A stretch of DNA of 64,000 nt from Aeromonas enteropelogenes (GCF_000819845.1 NZ_CDCG01000034.1:62001-126000); one strand, 5' to 3'; positions 28,535-37,953 are shown, counted from the stretch's first letter. Numbers and translations are program-made. The notes: generated by a model from the sequence alone, not told the origin.

Positions 28535-29209
28535 ATGAATCTGACCCCTGCTCAGCACCAGACGGCGCTGGTGCGTCTCTCGTTGTTCCACATCCTGATC
28601 ATTGCCAGCAGCAACTATCTGGTTCAGCTGCCGATCACCATCTTCGGCTTTCACACTACCTGGGGTGCGTTCAGCTTCCCGTTTATCTTTTTGGCTACCG
28701 ATCTGACGGTGCGGATCTTCGGTGCCGGCCTGGCGCGCAAGATCATCCAGACCGTGATGTTGCCCGCTCTGGCTATCTCCTATGTGCTCTCGGTGCTCTT
28801 CTTTGAAGGGAGCTTCCAGGGGGTCAGCCATCTGGCCGAGTTCAACCTGTTTGTGGCACGCATCGCCCTGGCCAGCTTTATGGCCTATCTGGTGGGGCAG
28901 TTCATGGACGTGGTGGTGTTCAACCGGTTGCGGCTGCTCAAGCACTGGTGGATTGCGCCGGCTGCCTCCACCCTGTTTGGCAATCTGGTGGATACTATCA
29001 CTTTCTTCAGCATCGCCTTCTGGCGCAGCACGGACCCCTTCATGGCTGAACACTGGGTCGAGATCGCGACCGTGGACTATGTATTCAAGCTGCTGATAAG
29101 CCTGGGGTTGTTCGTTCCGCTCTATGGTGTATTGCTGCGTTACCTCAGCCGTAAGCTGGTGGGCGAGGCTGGATTGGCCAGCCTGCAGACGGCCACACGA
29201 CAAGCCTGA
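28535..29209 (+). CDS. yhhQ: Queuosine-precursor transporter YhhQ
   Basis: This 224-residue inner-membrane protein imports preQ0/preQ1, precursors of queuosine and archaeosine-type nucleosides, and belongs to the VUT/DUF165 (QueT/YhhQ) family. Six hydrophobic spans are visible, the first around LSLFHILIIASSNYLVQLP. FPFIFLATDLTVRIFG, VARIALASFMAYLVGQFMDV and TLFGNLVDTITFFSIAFW are family blocks. The ATG at 28535 lies seven bases after the AAGG of the riboswitch. It ends shortly before a strong terminator. Confidence 0.94.
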   Translation: MNLTPAQHQTALVRLSLFHILIIASSNYLVQLPITIFGFHTTWGAFSFPFIFLATDLTVRIFGAGLARKIIQTVMLPALAISYVLSVLFFEGSFQGVSHLAEFNLFVARIALASFMAYLVGQFMDVVVFNRLRLLKHWWIAPAASTLFGNLVDTITFFSIAFWRSTDPFMAEHWVEIATVDYVFKLLISLGLFVPLYGVLLRYLSRKLVGEAGLASLQTATRQA

Positions 29210-29211
29210 CG

Positions 29212-29247
29212 AAATTGACCACCCTTAGCGGTGGTCAATTTTTTTGC
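29212..29247 (+). terminator. Terminator of yhhQ
   Basis: TTGACCACC (29215-29223) and GGTGGTCAA (29230-29238) pair around CTTAGC, and a run of seven T follows. Confidence 0.92.
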
Positions 29248-29265
29248 TTTTTTGGCAAATAAGGG

Positions 29266-29294
29266 TTGCACAGTTAAATGAGAATGATTATTGT
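29266..29294 (+). promoter_or_regulatory. Promoter and Fur box of the RyhB-type RNA
   Basis: TTGCAC (29266-29271) and TATTGT (29289-29294) are 17 bases apart. Between and over them lies TGAGAATGATTATTG (29279-29293), which matches 11 of the 14 non-central positions of the Fur 7-1-7 motif TGATAAT-N-ATTATCA. Fur with iron would block this promoter. Confidence 0.8.
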
Positions 29295-29300
29295 TAACTT

Positions 29301-29411
29301 GTTTTCCGGGAAAGACTTCATTTGTTCCAACGTGATGGACTTCTTGTGAAGGCACGACATTGCTCACATTGCTTCCAGTTAAAGGGCCAGTTTTTACTGG
29401 CCCTCTTTTTT
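29301..29411 (+). ncRNA. ryhB: RyhB-type iron-responsive small RNA
   Basis: The core at 29352-29379 is a near-perfect copy of the RyhB seed, GCACGACATTGCTCACATTG, continuing into CTTCCAGT. A hairpin, GGGCCAGT/ACTGGCCC (29384-29403), with a T-rich tail forms a rho-independent 3' end. A Fur box overlaps the promoter. RyhB pairs with mRNAs of iron-using proteins through Hfq when iron is scarce. The ends are estimates: 5' from the promoter, 3' from the terminator. The gene lies between yhhQ and rraA, with no ORF in it. Confidence 0.92.
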
Positions 29412-29481
29412 TGTCTGCGTCTGGCGAAAAGCGGCCATAAAAAACGGGAGCCTTGGCTCCCGTTGTCACTCTGGTTGCGGC

Positions 29482-29967
29482 TTACTCGATATCGAGCGCC
29501 TCGGGGGAGAGGATCACCCCGGTCGTATCCGCGTAGAGATGGTCATCCGGCAGGAAGGTGACACCACCAAAGTTGACCGGCAGATCTGTCTCGCCTACGT
29601 CCTTGCTGTCGGCACCCACGGGAATAGCCGCCAGTGCCTGAATGCCGATATCCAGATCTTCCAGGATGTCGACTTCGCGCACGCAGCCGTAGCAGACGAT
29701 CCCTTCCCATTCGTTTTCGGCCGCCGTGGTGGCGATCTCGCTGTCTATCAGGGCGCGGCGCATGGAGCCGCCGCCATCGATCAGCAACACGCGGCCGACG
29801 CCGTTCTCTTTGACGATTTCACGGATCAGGCCGTTCGATTCGAAGCATTTGACCGTGGTGATGACGCCGCCGAAAGAGGCGCGGCCGCCGAAGGAGCAGA
29901 GCATGGGTTCGAGCACATCCACCATATCCTGATAGATGTCGCACAGTTCTGAAGTGTTGTATTCCAT
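29482..29967 (-). CDS. rraA: Ribonuclease E activity regulator RraA
   Basis: This 161-residue protein forms a trimer that binds the C-terminal part of RNase E and slows mRNA decay. [59 protein letters not shown] and [21 protein letters not shown] match E. coli RraA closely. The ATG at 29967 gives the family start; an upstream frame from 30024 is not used. It has its own promoter upstream, and RyhB lies beyond its 3' end on the other strand. Confidence 0.96.
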   Translation of the reverse strand: MEYNTSELCDIYQDMVDVLEPMLCSFGGRASFGGVITTVKCFESNGLIREIVKENGVGRVLLIDGGGSMRRALIDSEIATTAAENEWEGIVCYGCVREVDILEDLDIGIQALAAIPVGADSKDVGETDLPVNFGGVTFLPDDHLYADTTGVILSPEALDIE

Positions 29968-30273
29968 TGTGTCAAATCCACCGCCGGAAACAGGTGGATC
30001 CAGTATAAGGAGTGGGCCCGGCATTTCAATGAATATTCCTTGAACAGGTTGGCACGCTCCCGCTTTTGTGCCAGCACCTGCACCATGTTGCCAGCCGGTG
30101 TCGCTTTCTTGTCTGGTCGGTCAAGATTGGCGGGGAAGGGGGTTTTCATCATACCCGTATGTCTCTTCCCGCAAGGTTTTTGCCCCAGAGTGGCCAGGAT
30201 TTGATCCTGATGGCTGTTATTGACGGGATTCGCTCATATAATCGCCGCCACTATGATGATTCGGAAGGATTCG
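29968..30273. other. Stretch between rraA and the CpeT-like gene
   Basis: These 306 bases between divergent genes hold the rraA promoter (30002-30029) and a perfect TATAAT (30237-30242) that may be the -10 of the CpeT-like gene, though no good -35 sits 16-18 bases upstream. I see no gene. Confidence 0.5.
30002..30029 (-). promoter_or_regulatory. Putative rraA promoter
   Basis: On the minus strand TTGAAA (30024-30029) and TATACT (30002-30007) are 16 bases apart, about 35 bases before the rraA ATG. Confidence 0.55.
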
Positions 30274-30924
30274 ATGGCAAAGTTGCTGGCGGCCGTGCTC
30301 GGGCTGCTCTGCTCCTGTCTGGCGTTGGCAGGAACATCCCCCGGGAATGGTTCGCCCACGTCGAGCATGGAGCCCTTGCTTTCCTGGTTCAGCGGAGAGT
30401 TCTCGAGCAAGGAGCAGGCCAGCTATGATAGCCGCTTTACCAGCGCCGAGCTGCGGCTGATGGAGATCTGGCGCGGCCGTCAGGGCTATCGCTGGGTATA
30501 TGCCGAGCAATATCTGACCCAGCGTGCGGTGCGCCCTTTTCGCCAGCGCATCTACCGCTTCTCGCCTGCTCCTGACGGACGCATCCTGATGGCCGAGCTG
30601 ACCATGCCGATGGCGACCGATTTTGCCGGTGCCTGGCACAACCCTGCCTTGCTCGATTCTCTGACCCCGCAACAGCTCTCCTTGCGTCAGGGGTGCGAGA
30701 TCTGGCTGGCGCGCACCTCCGCCGGCGAATATGCCGGCCATACCCGGGTCGGTCACTGCGCCACCAACTTTGGCGGGGCCGCGACCCTGGTACAGCATAT
30801 CTGGATTGGGCCGAACAGCGTCAGGCTGCTGGATCGGGCATATGATCTGAAAGGCAAGGCGCGCTGGGGCAGTCCGGGAGAGGGATACGTCTATCTGCGC
30901 CGAAGCGAGGAACGGGGACAATGA
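30274..30924 (+). CDS. CpcT/CpeT-family secreted protein
   Basis: This 216-residue protein has a signal peptide (KLLAAVLGLLCSCLALAG) and a CpeT-type domain. MEPLLSWFSGEFSSKEQ, QGYRWVYAEQYLTQRAVRPFRQRIYRF and LRQGCEIWLARTSAG resemble the family of cyanobacterial phycobilin lyases. In non-photosynthetic proteobacteria this family must have another role, probably binding a small ligand, and it is unknown. Cys150 and Cys168, counting from this start, may form a disulfide. The ATG at 30274 has GGAAGG upstream; ATGs at 30253/30256 are alternatives. Confidence 0.75.
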   Translation: MAKLLAAVLGLLCSCLALAGTSPGNGSPTSSMEPLLSWFSGEFSSKEQASYDSRFTSAELRLMEIWRGRQGYRWVYAEQYLTQRAVRPFRQRIYRFSPAPDGRILMAELTMPMATDFAGAWHNPALLDSLTPQQLSLRQGCEIWLARTSAGEYAGHTRVGHCATNFGGAATLVQHIWIGPNSVRLLDRAYDLKGKARWGSPGEGYVYLRRSEERGQ

Positions 30925-30954
30925 TCCGATTATCGGGTGGGTGAATTTGGGATG

Positions 30955-30985
30955 TAAAAAAGGCGCCCATCGGGCGCCTTTTTCA
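30955..30985. terminator. Bidirectional intrinsic terminator
   Basis: AAAAAAGGCGCCC and GGGCGCCTTTTT pair around ATC between the convergent CpeT-like gene and rpmE. Confidence 0.92.
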
Positions 30986-31004
30986 GAATTCTTCAGAAGT
31001 AAGA

Positions 31005-31220
31005 TTACTTCTTGGTGGTCATCGCACCGAAACGCTTGTTGAACTTGTCTACGCGGCCGCCGCTAGAAACTTCTTTCTGCTTGCCGGTGTAGAACGGGTG
31101 GCACTCGGAGCACACGTCCAGGTTCAGATCTTTACCAACGGTAGAGAAAGTGTTGATGACGTTACCGCAAGAGCACTTGGCGGTGATGGCTACGTAGTCA
31201 GGATGGATACCAGCTTTCAT
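31005..31220 (-). CDS. rpmE: Ribosomal protein bL31 (zinc form)
   Basis: This 71-residue large-subunit protein has Cys16, Cys18, Cys37 and Cys40 as the zinc set (CSCG...CSEC), so it is the zinc-containing type, not the zinc-free YkgM type. [22 protein letters not shown] and [12 protein letters not shown] match E. coli RpmE. The ATG at 31220 gives MKAGIHPDY, with AGGTTGTCC upstream; the longer frame is not needed. It is divergent from priA, as in E. coli. Confidence 0.97.
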   Translation of the reverse strand: MKAGIHPDYVAITAKCSCGNVINTFSTVGKDLNLDVCSECHPFYTGKQKEVSSGGRVDKFNKRFGAMTTKK

Positions 31221-31367
31221 GGACAACCTCAATTAATAGGCCGTGTCGCCATCCGATCTCTTGTCGGACACCACACGATTGTTGAACACAGTTTCAAAGG
31301 CTGCGAATAATATAGGAAATGCCTGAGATCAGGCAAGTGGCTTCGCAGAAAAAATAGGCAACCCCTG

Positions 31368-33575
31368 GTGAATTCTTCCCAAACGCTGGATCTGGTTCGT
31401 GTGGCTGTGCCGGTGCCGTTACGCCGTCATTTCGACTATCTCTCCCCCCTGCCTCTGCCCGAACCCGGTTGCCGGGTCGAGATCCCTTTCGGCCCCCAGA
31501 CTCTGGTTGGTCTGGTGGTGGATCACCCGGCCGAGAGCCAGGTGCCTCGCAGCAAGCTCAAGCCCATCAAGCGCGTACTCGATGCGACGCCGGTGCTGGG
31601 GCCGGACATACTGGCACTGATGGCCTGGAGCGCCAGCTATTACCAGCATCCGCTGGGCGAGGTATTGCCCCACGCTCTACCGGTGCTGGTGCGCAAGGGA
31701 GAGCCCGCCGCCTATCGGGAGCTGGAGTTCTGGTTTGCGACCGAGGCCGGTATGGCAGTCGATCTCAACGAGCTCAAGCGGGCTGCCAAGCAGCAGCAGG
31801 CCCTTGCCCTGCTGCGCAAGGGGCCGCAGACCCCCTCCGCCCTCAAGCAGGAGGAGATCCAGAGCGCTGCCCTCACTGCGCTGGAGAAGAAGGGGCTGCT
31901 GGAGAAGCGCAGCCTGGAGCCGAGCCACGACGGTGACTGGGCCGCCCGTTTTGAGCCGGGCGAGGGGCTGCGCCTCAACGGCGAGCAGGCGCTGGCAGTC
32001 TCCGCCGTCACCAGCCAGAGCGACAAGTTCGGCGCCTTTTTGCTGGATGGCATCACCGGCTCCGGCAAGACCGAAGTCTATTTGAGCATCCTCGAACCCC
32101 TGCTCAAGGCGGGCAAGCAGGCGCTGGTGATGGTGCCGGAGATCGGCCTCACCCCGCAGACCATCAATCGCTTTCGCCGCCGCTTCAACGTGCCCGTGGT
32201 GGCGATGAACTCCGCCATGAACGACAGGGAGCGTCTCGACGCCTGGCTCGCCTGCCGCGACGGGGGCGCCGCCATCCTGATCGGTACCCGCTCCGCGGTG
32301 TTCACCCCGTTCCACAACCTCGGCATCATCATCATCGACGAGGAGCACGACGGCTCCTTCAAACAGCAGGACGGCTTTCGCTACCACGCGCGGGATCTCG
32401 CCGTGATGCGGGCCCATCGTGCCGGCATTCCCATCCTGCTCGGTTCGGCCACTCCCTCATTGGAGACGCTGCACAACGCCCGCAGCGGCAAGTATCTCCA
32501 CCTCAGCCTGACCCGCCGCGCCGGTAACGCTCAGACTGCTCGCCAGGTGATCCTGGACATCAAGAACGTGCGACTGCAGGCCGGGCTTTCGCCCCAGCTG
32601 GAGCAGCTGATGGCGGAACATTTGGCGGCCGGCAATCAGGTGATGCTGTTTCTCAATCGCCGCGGCTATGCGCCGGCCCTCATCTGCCATCAATGTGGCT
32701 GGAGCGCCGCCTGCGAGCGGTGCGATGCCTGGTACACCTGGCACCAGGCCGGCCGGCGCCTGCACTGTCATCACTGCGACAGTATTCGTCCTTTACCCCA
32801 CCATTGTCCCGAGTGTGGCAGCAGCGAACTGATCGGCTCCGGTGTCGGCACCGAGCAGCTCGAGCAACTGCTCACCACGGTTTTTCCGCAATACCCTGTG
32901 GTGCGCATCGATCGGGACAACACCCGTCGCAAGGGGGAGCTGGAGACCCATCTCGGCGACATCAAGGCGGGCAAGTACAAGATCCTGATCGGCACCCAGA
33001 TGCTGGCCAAGGGCCATCACTTTCCGGACGTGACATTGGTAGGACTGCTGGATGTGGATGGCGCCCTGTTCAGCGCCGATTTTCGGGCCGCCGAGAAGCT
33101 GGCCCAGCTCTACACCCAGGTGGCGGGCCGGGCAGGTCGCGCCAGCAAGCCGGGGCTGGTAGTGCTGCAGAGCCACCATCCGGAACACGCCCTGCTGCAG
33201 GACCTGACCCAGAATGGCTACGGCCACTTTGCCGACACGGCGTTGAAAGAGCGCCGCCTGCTGGGGCTGCCCCCGTTCAGCTATCAGGGGCTGTTTCGGG
33301 CCGAGGCCAACGGCCGTGACGAGGTGCAGCTGTTTCTTACCCGTCTCGCCGAGACGCTACGCAGCGCCCGTTATCCCCATCTGCAGGTGCTCGGGCCCAT
33401 CAGCGGTTTTATGGAGCGCAAGGCGGGTAAGTTCCGCATGCAGTTGCTGGTGCAGGGGCCCAGCCGGGCAACCCTGGCCCAGCTGCTGGATTGGGCGGTG
33501 AAGGAGCTGGAGGGCTGGCCCGAGACCAAAAAGGTGCGTTGGAGTCTGGATATCGATCCCACCGAGCTGAGCTAA
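31368..33575 (+). CDS. priA: Primosomal replication helicase PriA
   Basis: This 735-residue 3'-5' helicase reloads the replisome at stalled forks. An N-terminal DNA-binding domain (about 1-110) is followed by helicase motifs: Walker A ITGSGKTEVYLS, DEEH in IIIDEEHDGSFKQQDGFRYHARD, and QVAGRAGRA. Eight zinc-binding cysteines between them start at ICHQCGWSAACERC and go on to HHCDSI...HHCPECGSSEL. The size agrees with E. coli PriA (732). The start is a GTG at 31368 with a weak ribosome site; no better start is upstream. Confidence 0.96.
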   Translation: MNSSQTLDLVRVAVPVPLRRHFDYLSPLPLPEPGCRVEIPFGPQTLVGLVVDHPAESQVPRSKLKPIKRVLDATPVLGPDILALMAWSASYYQHPLGEVLPHALPVLVRKGEPAAYRELEFWFATEAGMAVDLNELKRAAKQQQALALLRKGPQTPSALKQEEIQSAALTALEKKGLLEKRSLEPSHDGDWAARFEPGEGLRLNGEQALAVSAVTSQSDKFGAFLLDGITGSGKTEVYLSILEPLLKAGKQALVMVPEIGLTPQTINRFRRRFNVPVVAMNSAMNDRERLDAWLACRDGGAAILIGTRSAVFTPFHNLGIIIIDEEHDGSFKQQDGFRYHARDLAVMRAHRAGIPILLGSATPSLETLHNARSGKYLHLSLTRRAGNAQTARQVILDIKNVRLQAGLSPQLEQLMAEHLAAGNQVMLFLNRRGYAPALICHQCGWSAACERCDAWYTWHQAGRRLHCHHCDSIRPLPHHCPECGSSELIGSGVGTEQLEQLLTTVFPQYPVVRIDRDNTRRKGELETHLGDIKAGKYKILIGTQMLAKGHHFPDVTLVGLLDVDGALFSADFRAAEKLAQLYTQVAGRAGRASKPGLVVLQSHHPEHALLQDLTQNGYGHFADTALKERRLLGLPPFSYQGLFRAEANGRDEVQLFLTRLAETLRSARYPHLQVLGPISGFMERKAGKFRMQLLVQGPSRATLAQLLDWAVKELEGWPETKKVRWSLDIDPTELS

Positions 33576-33638
33576 GCCGGTTCAAGCGGTCACTGGCATG
33601 TCTCGTCAGTGGCCAAACTTGCGATCTTGCATCCGGGT

Positions 33639-34724
33639 TCAGACCCTCAGATCGATCTGCTGTACCCAGCCTCCCTTGCCTTGTTCGGTCACATAGAGGC
33701 CGGACTGGCGCAACACCCCCTGACTGCCGCTCTCGCCAAGGTGGTTGAAGGGGGTATCGAGGGGGCGCAGCAGGATGGCGCCGATCCCCAGCTTCACCAA
33801 GGCGATGGGGGCCTGCTCCGGCTGCCAGAACTGCAGCGCCGAGAACTGGCTGTCCCGCCCATCCAGCACCCCGTTGCCATCTTCATCCAGGGCCGCCAGC
33901 TCACTGAAGCCGTTGCCGGAGCGGGCGCCAAACAGCTCGCCGCCATCGTCTATGGTGCCGTTGCCGTTGCGATCCAGCGCCATGAAGCCACTCCCCTCGC
34001 CGAGGCCAGGCAGGCTGTCCGCCTTGCCATCCTGATCGATATCGAAATTGACCCGGGCGTCGGTCAGATCGGCTATCTTGCCGTCCAGGCTGAGCACCAG
34101 CGGATCCTTGAGGGCATTCAGGGTGGTGCGGCGCTGGCTCACCTCCAGCTGACGCCAGTCGAGTACAAAGCCCAGATCCAGCTGCAGGGTCTGGCCATCG
34201 TTGGTCTGGACGCTGGCCGATGCGATCACCTTGAGTTGTTCCTGTTGCAGCAGGGTGTCGGTCACCTCCACTACTTGATCCTGACTGGCAGCCTGGCCGG
34301 TTGACCCTCTTTGAGTGGCAGCTACCCCCTCCTGATGGCTCTGCTGGATAGGGTCGGGCACCTCGATCTCGTGGCCGACCATGGCTTCGATCATCAGCTT
34401 GATGAGGCGCTGGCGGTTGTCGAGCCCGTCGTTGGGGATGCCGTCCTGTTCCTCGCTCTTGCCGGTTTCGGCGGGTTTGGCCAGCGCTGGAGTGGGGGTG
34501 GCCTGCGGCTGACTGGTGGTGGCGCGGTTGGCCCCTTGCAGTGTCAGGGCGCCGGTCTGTGTCAGCGTGAGGCTGGTGTGCGCCTCGCTGGTGGTGGCGG
34601 GCGTTTGCGTGCCTGCCGGATTGATAGCCGCAGCCGCGGGCCCCAGGTTGCGTACCTTGCGGGCCTGCGCCTGTTGCTGCTGGTATTGCACCTCCCCCTG
34701 GAGGTCGTAGTGATCGATGCGCAT
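33639..34724 (-). CDS. EF-hand-like calcium-binding protein of unknown role
   Basis: This 361-residue protein begins MRIDHYDLQGEVQYQQQQ and continues with a Thr/Ala/Gln-rich low-complexity part. Calcium-binding loops are at about 228-236 (DIDQDGKAD), 251-261 (DRNGNGTIDDG) and 280-291 (DEDGNGVLDGRD), as in dockerin/EF-hand proteins. It has no signal peptide or membrane span. LDWRQLEVSQRRTTLNALKDPLVLSLDGK precedes the loops. The ATG at 34724 has GAGGG nine bases upstream and is preferred over 34769. Similar proteins occur in Vibrio and Shewanella without known function. It is convergent with priA. Confidence 0.75.
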   Translation of the reverse strand: MRIDHYDLQGEVQYQQQQAQARKVRNLGPAAAAINPAGTQTPATTSEAHTSLTLTQTGALTLQGANRATTSQPQATPTPALAKPAETGKSEEQDGIPNDGLDNRQRLIKLMIEAMVGHEIEVPDPIQQSHQEGVAATQRGSTGQAASQDQVVEVTDTLLQQEQLKVIASASVQTNDGQTLQLDLGFVLDWRQLEVSQRRTTLNALKDPLVLSLDGKIADLTDARVNFDIDQDGKADSLPGLGEGSGFMALDRNGNGTIDDGGELFGARSGNGFSELAALDEDGNGVLDGRDSQFSALQFWQPEQAPIALVKLGIGAILLRPLDTPFNHLGESGSQGVLRQSGLYVTEQGKGGWVQQIDLRV

Positions 34725-34944
34725 CCCTGTGCCCTCGGCGCTATCCACCTGGTCATTTATCGACCGCATGCAGAAGAGGGATTAACACCGAATCGTACTA
34801 AGCGGCGACTCTGTTATCTTGATGTTGCAAAGTGGCCGCCAGACAGCATGATGGTGAGGCCCGCATGCGGGTATGGGGATGGCGCCCTGTATGAGCTCTG
34901 CTGACGGCTGGGCGGCGCCTGAATTGAGCGGGACGGAGGTGGTG

Positions 34945-36378
34945 ATGCGTGATTGTCTGGTGATGGGGGCGGCGGGTTATATAGGTTCTTATTTGGTGCC
35001 CCATCTGCAAACGCTGGGCTACAGGGTGGTTGCCGGGGCGCGGCGTCCCTGCCGGCTGCCGCCCGGGGTGGAGTTTCGTCTTGCCGACAGTCTCAAGCCT
35101 GCGACCCTGCCATCGGCGCTGGCAGGCATAGATACCGTCTTCTATCTGGTACACGCCATGGGGGCGGGGGCTGATTTTCACCGGCTGGAGCAGCAGGGGG
35201 TGAAGAACTTCGCCGCCGCCGCATGGGCCGCCGGGGTGCGCCGCATCATCTATCTCGGCGCCATTCAGCCGGAGCGGTGCAACAGCCGCCACCTCAACTC
35301 CCGCCGTCACTGCGGCGAGCTGTTCCGCGCCGCCGGCGTGCCGACGGTGGAGCTGCGTGCCGGCATCATCATTGGGCCCGGATCCGCCGCCTTTGAGGTG
35401 ATGCGGGATCTGGTGTTCAACCTGCCGCTGATGGTGACACCCAAGTGGGTGCGCTCGCGCACGCCCCCCATCGCGCTTTCCAACCTGCTGCACTATCTGG
35501 GGGGGCTGGTGGAAGCTGAGGGGGTGGACGGCCAGATCTTCAACGCCGCCGGCCCCGAGCTCCTCAGCTATCAGCAGCAGTTGCAGAAGTTCGCCGCCCA
35601 CATCGGCAAGCGCTGCCCAATAGTGCCGCTGCCGTTTCTGAGCCCGCGCCTCTCGGCCTGGTGGCTGCAGTTCGTGACCTCGGTGCCGCAACCGGTGGCC
35701 AAGGCGCTGGTGGGCGGCCTCAAGCACGATATCCCGGCGGATGACGGTCCGTTGCGGGCCCTGCTGCCGCAGACTCTGCTCAGCTTCGATGAGGCGCTGA
35801 CGGAGAGCCTGGCGCTGGAGCAGCGGCTCGGGGCCGAACAGCAGGGGGAAGAGACGCCGCTCGGTCTGCGCTGGCGCCATCCCGAATACGGCTTCTATGA
35901 CCGCACCGCCAGCGGGGAAGCCATCTGTCTCGCCGCCCCCGAGGTGGTGTGGCAGGTGTTGCAACAGCTGGGGGGCGAGAAGCGCTACTTCTACATGAAC
36001 CAGCTGTGGGTGGTGCGCGAATGGATGGATCACCTGATCGGTGGCCCGGCCCTGACTCGTGGTCGCACCAATCCGGATCGTTTCGTGAAGGGGGACATGC
36101 TGGACTCCTGGCAGATCCTCGGGGTGGACGAGGGGCGCAGGCTGGATCTGTTGTTCAACATGAAGGCGCCCGGTGTCGGGCGGCTTGAGTTCAACATACT
36201 GCCGGAGGAGTCTGGCCTGACCCGGCTCAAGGTGACGGCTCACTGGCATCCGCAGGGGGCCTGGGGGCTGGCCTACTGGCTCGCCATGTTGCCGTTCCAC
36301 CTCTTCATCTTTCAGGGGATGACGGAGGCGATTGCCCGGGAGGCGGAGGCAATGGCGGGGATACCCGTCATGGATTGA
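34945..36378 (+). CDS. NAD(P)-binding SDR-like protein with DUF2867 domain
   Basis: This 477-residue protein joins an atypical extended SDR (about 1-300; GAAGYIGSYLVPHL is the Rossmann motif) to a DUF2867 domain (about 310-470), a START/Bet v 1-like fold inferred by family, with YFYMNQLWVVREWMDHLIGG. This two-domain layout is common in actinobacteria and in some gammaproteobacteria. The substrate is unknown. The ATG at 34945 has GGAGG at 34935-34939. Confidence 0.82.
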   Translation: MRDCLVMGAAGYIGSYLVPHLQTLGYRVVAGARRPCRLPPGVEFRLADSLKPATLPSALAGIDTVFYLVHAMGAGADFHRLEQQGVKNFAAAAWAAGVRRIIYLGAIQPERCNSRHLNSRRHCGELFRAAGVPTVELRAGIIIGPGSAAFEVMRDLVFNLPLMVTPKWVRSRTPPIALSNLLHYLGGLVEAEGVDGQIFNAAGPELLSYQQQLQKFAAHIGKRCPIVPLPFLSPRLSAWWLQFVTSVPQPVAKALVGGLKHDIPADDGPLRALLPQTLLSFDEALTESLALEQRLGAEQQGEETPLGLRWRHPEYGFYDRTASGEAICLAAPEVVWQVLQQLGGEKRYFYMNQLWVVREWMDHLIGGPALTRGRTNPDRFVKGDMLDSWQILGVDEGRRLDLLFNMKAPGVGRLEFNILPEESGLTRLKVTAHWHPQGAWGLAYWLAMLPFHLFIFQGMTEAIAREAEAMAGIPVMD

Positions 36379-36557
36379 AACAATATCTATAACTAAATAG
36401 GTATTATTGACTGGTATGACATGCTGATTACTGGCTTGTTGGCGCCATGATGGCGATACTTTCCTCTGTGAAAGCCCGCCGGTTTTCTTTATGATCCCCA
36501 GCCCTCGCCATCGGCGAGCCAATGCACCACTCATTCACATCCGTATCGGGGTCACCC

Positions 36558-37814
36558 ATGTCCGATCAGCGTCACGATCTTCGTCAACAAGCACTCGATT
36601 ACCACGCTCAGCCCGTACCGGGCAAAATTGCCATCGCCCTCACCAAGCCCGCCGAGACCGCCCGCGATCTGGCGCTGGCCTACAGCCCTGGCGTGGCCGA
36701 GCCGGTACGCGAGATTGCCGCCAACCCGGCCGATGCCTACCGTTATACCGGCAAGGGCAACCTGGTGGCCGTCATCTCCAACGGCACCGCCATCCTGGGA
36801 TTGGGCAATCTGGGTCCGTTGGCCTCCAAGCCGGTAATGGAGGGCAAGGCCCTGCTGTTCAAGCGTTTTGCCGGTATCGACGCCATCGACATCGAGGTGA
36901 AGCACGAAACCAGCCAGCAGTTCATCGACACGGTCGCCGCCATTGCCGATACCTTCGGCGGCATCAACCTGGAAGACATCAAGGCTCCCGAGTGCTTCGA
37001 GATCGAGCAGGCGCTGATCGAGCGCTGCGACATCCCGGTATTCCACGATGATCAGCACGGTACCGCCATCGTCACCGCCGCCGGCCTGCTCAATGCGCTG
37101 GAAGTGCAGGGCAAGGAGATTGGCAGCAGCCGCATCGTCTGCATGGGGGCGGGAGCTGCCGCCACCGCCTGCATGGAGCTGTTGATCAAGTGTGGCGCCA
37201 AGCCGCACAACATCTTCATGCTGGACCGTCAGGGCATCATCCACACCGGTCGCACCGATCTGAACCAGTACAAGCAGCGCTTCGCCAACGACACCCCGCT
37301 GCGTACCCTGATGGAGGTGATCGACGGGGCTGACGTATTCGTCGGCGTCTCCGGCCCGGACGTGCTGCCCGCCGAGGCGGTGGCCCTGATGGCCCCCAAC
37401 CCGGTGATCTTCGCCTGCTCCAACCCGGATCCCGAGATCAAGCCCGCCCTGGCTCACGGGGTGCGCGATGACCTCATCATGGGCACAGGCCGCTCCGATT
37501 ATCCGAACCAGATCAACAACGTGCTCTGCTTCCCCTTCATCTTCCGCGGCGCCCTGGACGCCCGTGCCAGCCGTATCAACGACGCCATGAAGATTGCGGC
37601 GGTCGAAGCGATCCGCGGTCTGGCCAAGGAGCCGGTACCGGCCGAGGTGTTGACTGCTGCCGGCGTGAGCGAGCTCGCCTTCGGCAAGGATTACGTCATT
37701 CCCAAGCCGATGGATGCCCGTCTGCTGCCGCGCGTCGCCCGCGCCGTGGCGCTGGCGGCGGTGGAATCCGGCGTCGCCCGCACCGAACTGCCTGCCGACT
37801 ACATGCTCTCTTGA
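36558..37814 (+). CDS. NAD(P)-malic enzyme, short form
   Basis: This 418-residue enzyme decarboxylates malate to pyruvate. It has the catalytic Tyr and Lys region in [13 protein letters not shown] and [14 protein letters not shown], the metal site [18 protein letters not shown], and the nucleotide site [28 protein letters not shown] and [27 protein letters not shown] match E. coli MaeB. It stops where E. coli MaeB (759 residues) continues into a phosphotransacetylase-like domain, so this is the short type found in vibrios and Gram-positives. The ATG at 36558 begins MSDQ. Confidence 0.92.
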   Translation: MSDQRHDLRQQALDYHAQPVPGKIAIALTKPAETARDLALAYSPGVAEPVREIAANPADAYRYTGKGNLVAVISNGTAILGLGNLGPLASKPVMEGKALLFKRFAGIDAIDIEVKHETSQQFIDTVAAIADTFGGINLEDIKAPECFEIEQALIERCDIPVFHDDQHGTAIVTAAGLLNALEVQGKEIGSSRIVCMGAGAAATACMELLIKCGAKPHNIFMLDRQGIIHTGRTDLNQYKQRFANDTPLRTLMEVIDGADVFVGVSGPDVLPAEAVALMAPNPVIFACSNPDPEIKPALAHGVRDDLIMGTGRSDYPNQINNVLCFPFIFRGALDARASRINDAMKIAAVEAIRGLAKEPVPAEVLTAAGVSELAFGKDYVIPKPMDARLLPRVARAVALAAVESGVARTELPADYMLS

Positions 37815-37824
37815 GTCAGCGCAA

Positions 37825-37852
37825 ACGGCCCCGTCATCGGGGCCGTCTTTTT
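37825..37852 (+). terminator. Terminator of the malic enzyme gene
   Basis: ACGGCCCCG (37825-37833) and CGGGGCCGT (37838-37846) pair around TCAT, with CTTTTT after. Confidence 0.9.
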
Positions 37853-37953
37853 ATAAGCAGGATTGGGCTGAGGGGGTGAAGGGGGCAGGAGCCGACAGGT
37901 CAATCCGGGCGCAGAGGTGGTCAAACAGCGCTCCCCTCTGACACAATGACTGC

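Noticed and set aside
29826-30152. Minus-strand frame of 108 codons upstream of rraA
   Set aside because: It overlaps the 5' part of rraA in another frame and has no recognisable product or ribosome site.
34798-36534. 578-codon minus-strand frame
   Set aside because: It is antisense to the SDR-DUF2867 gene. Its composition is His/Gln/Pro-rich as expected for shadow frames.
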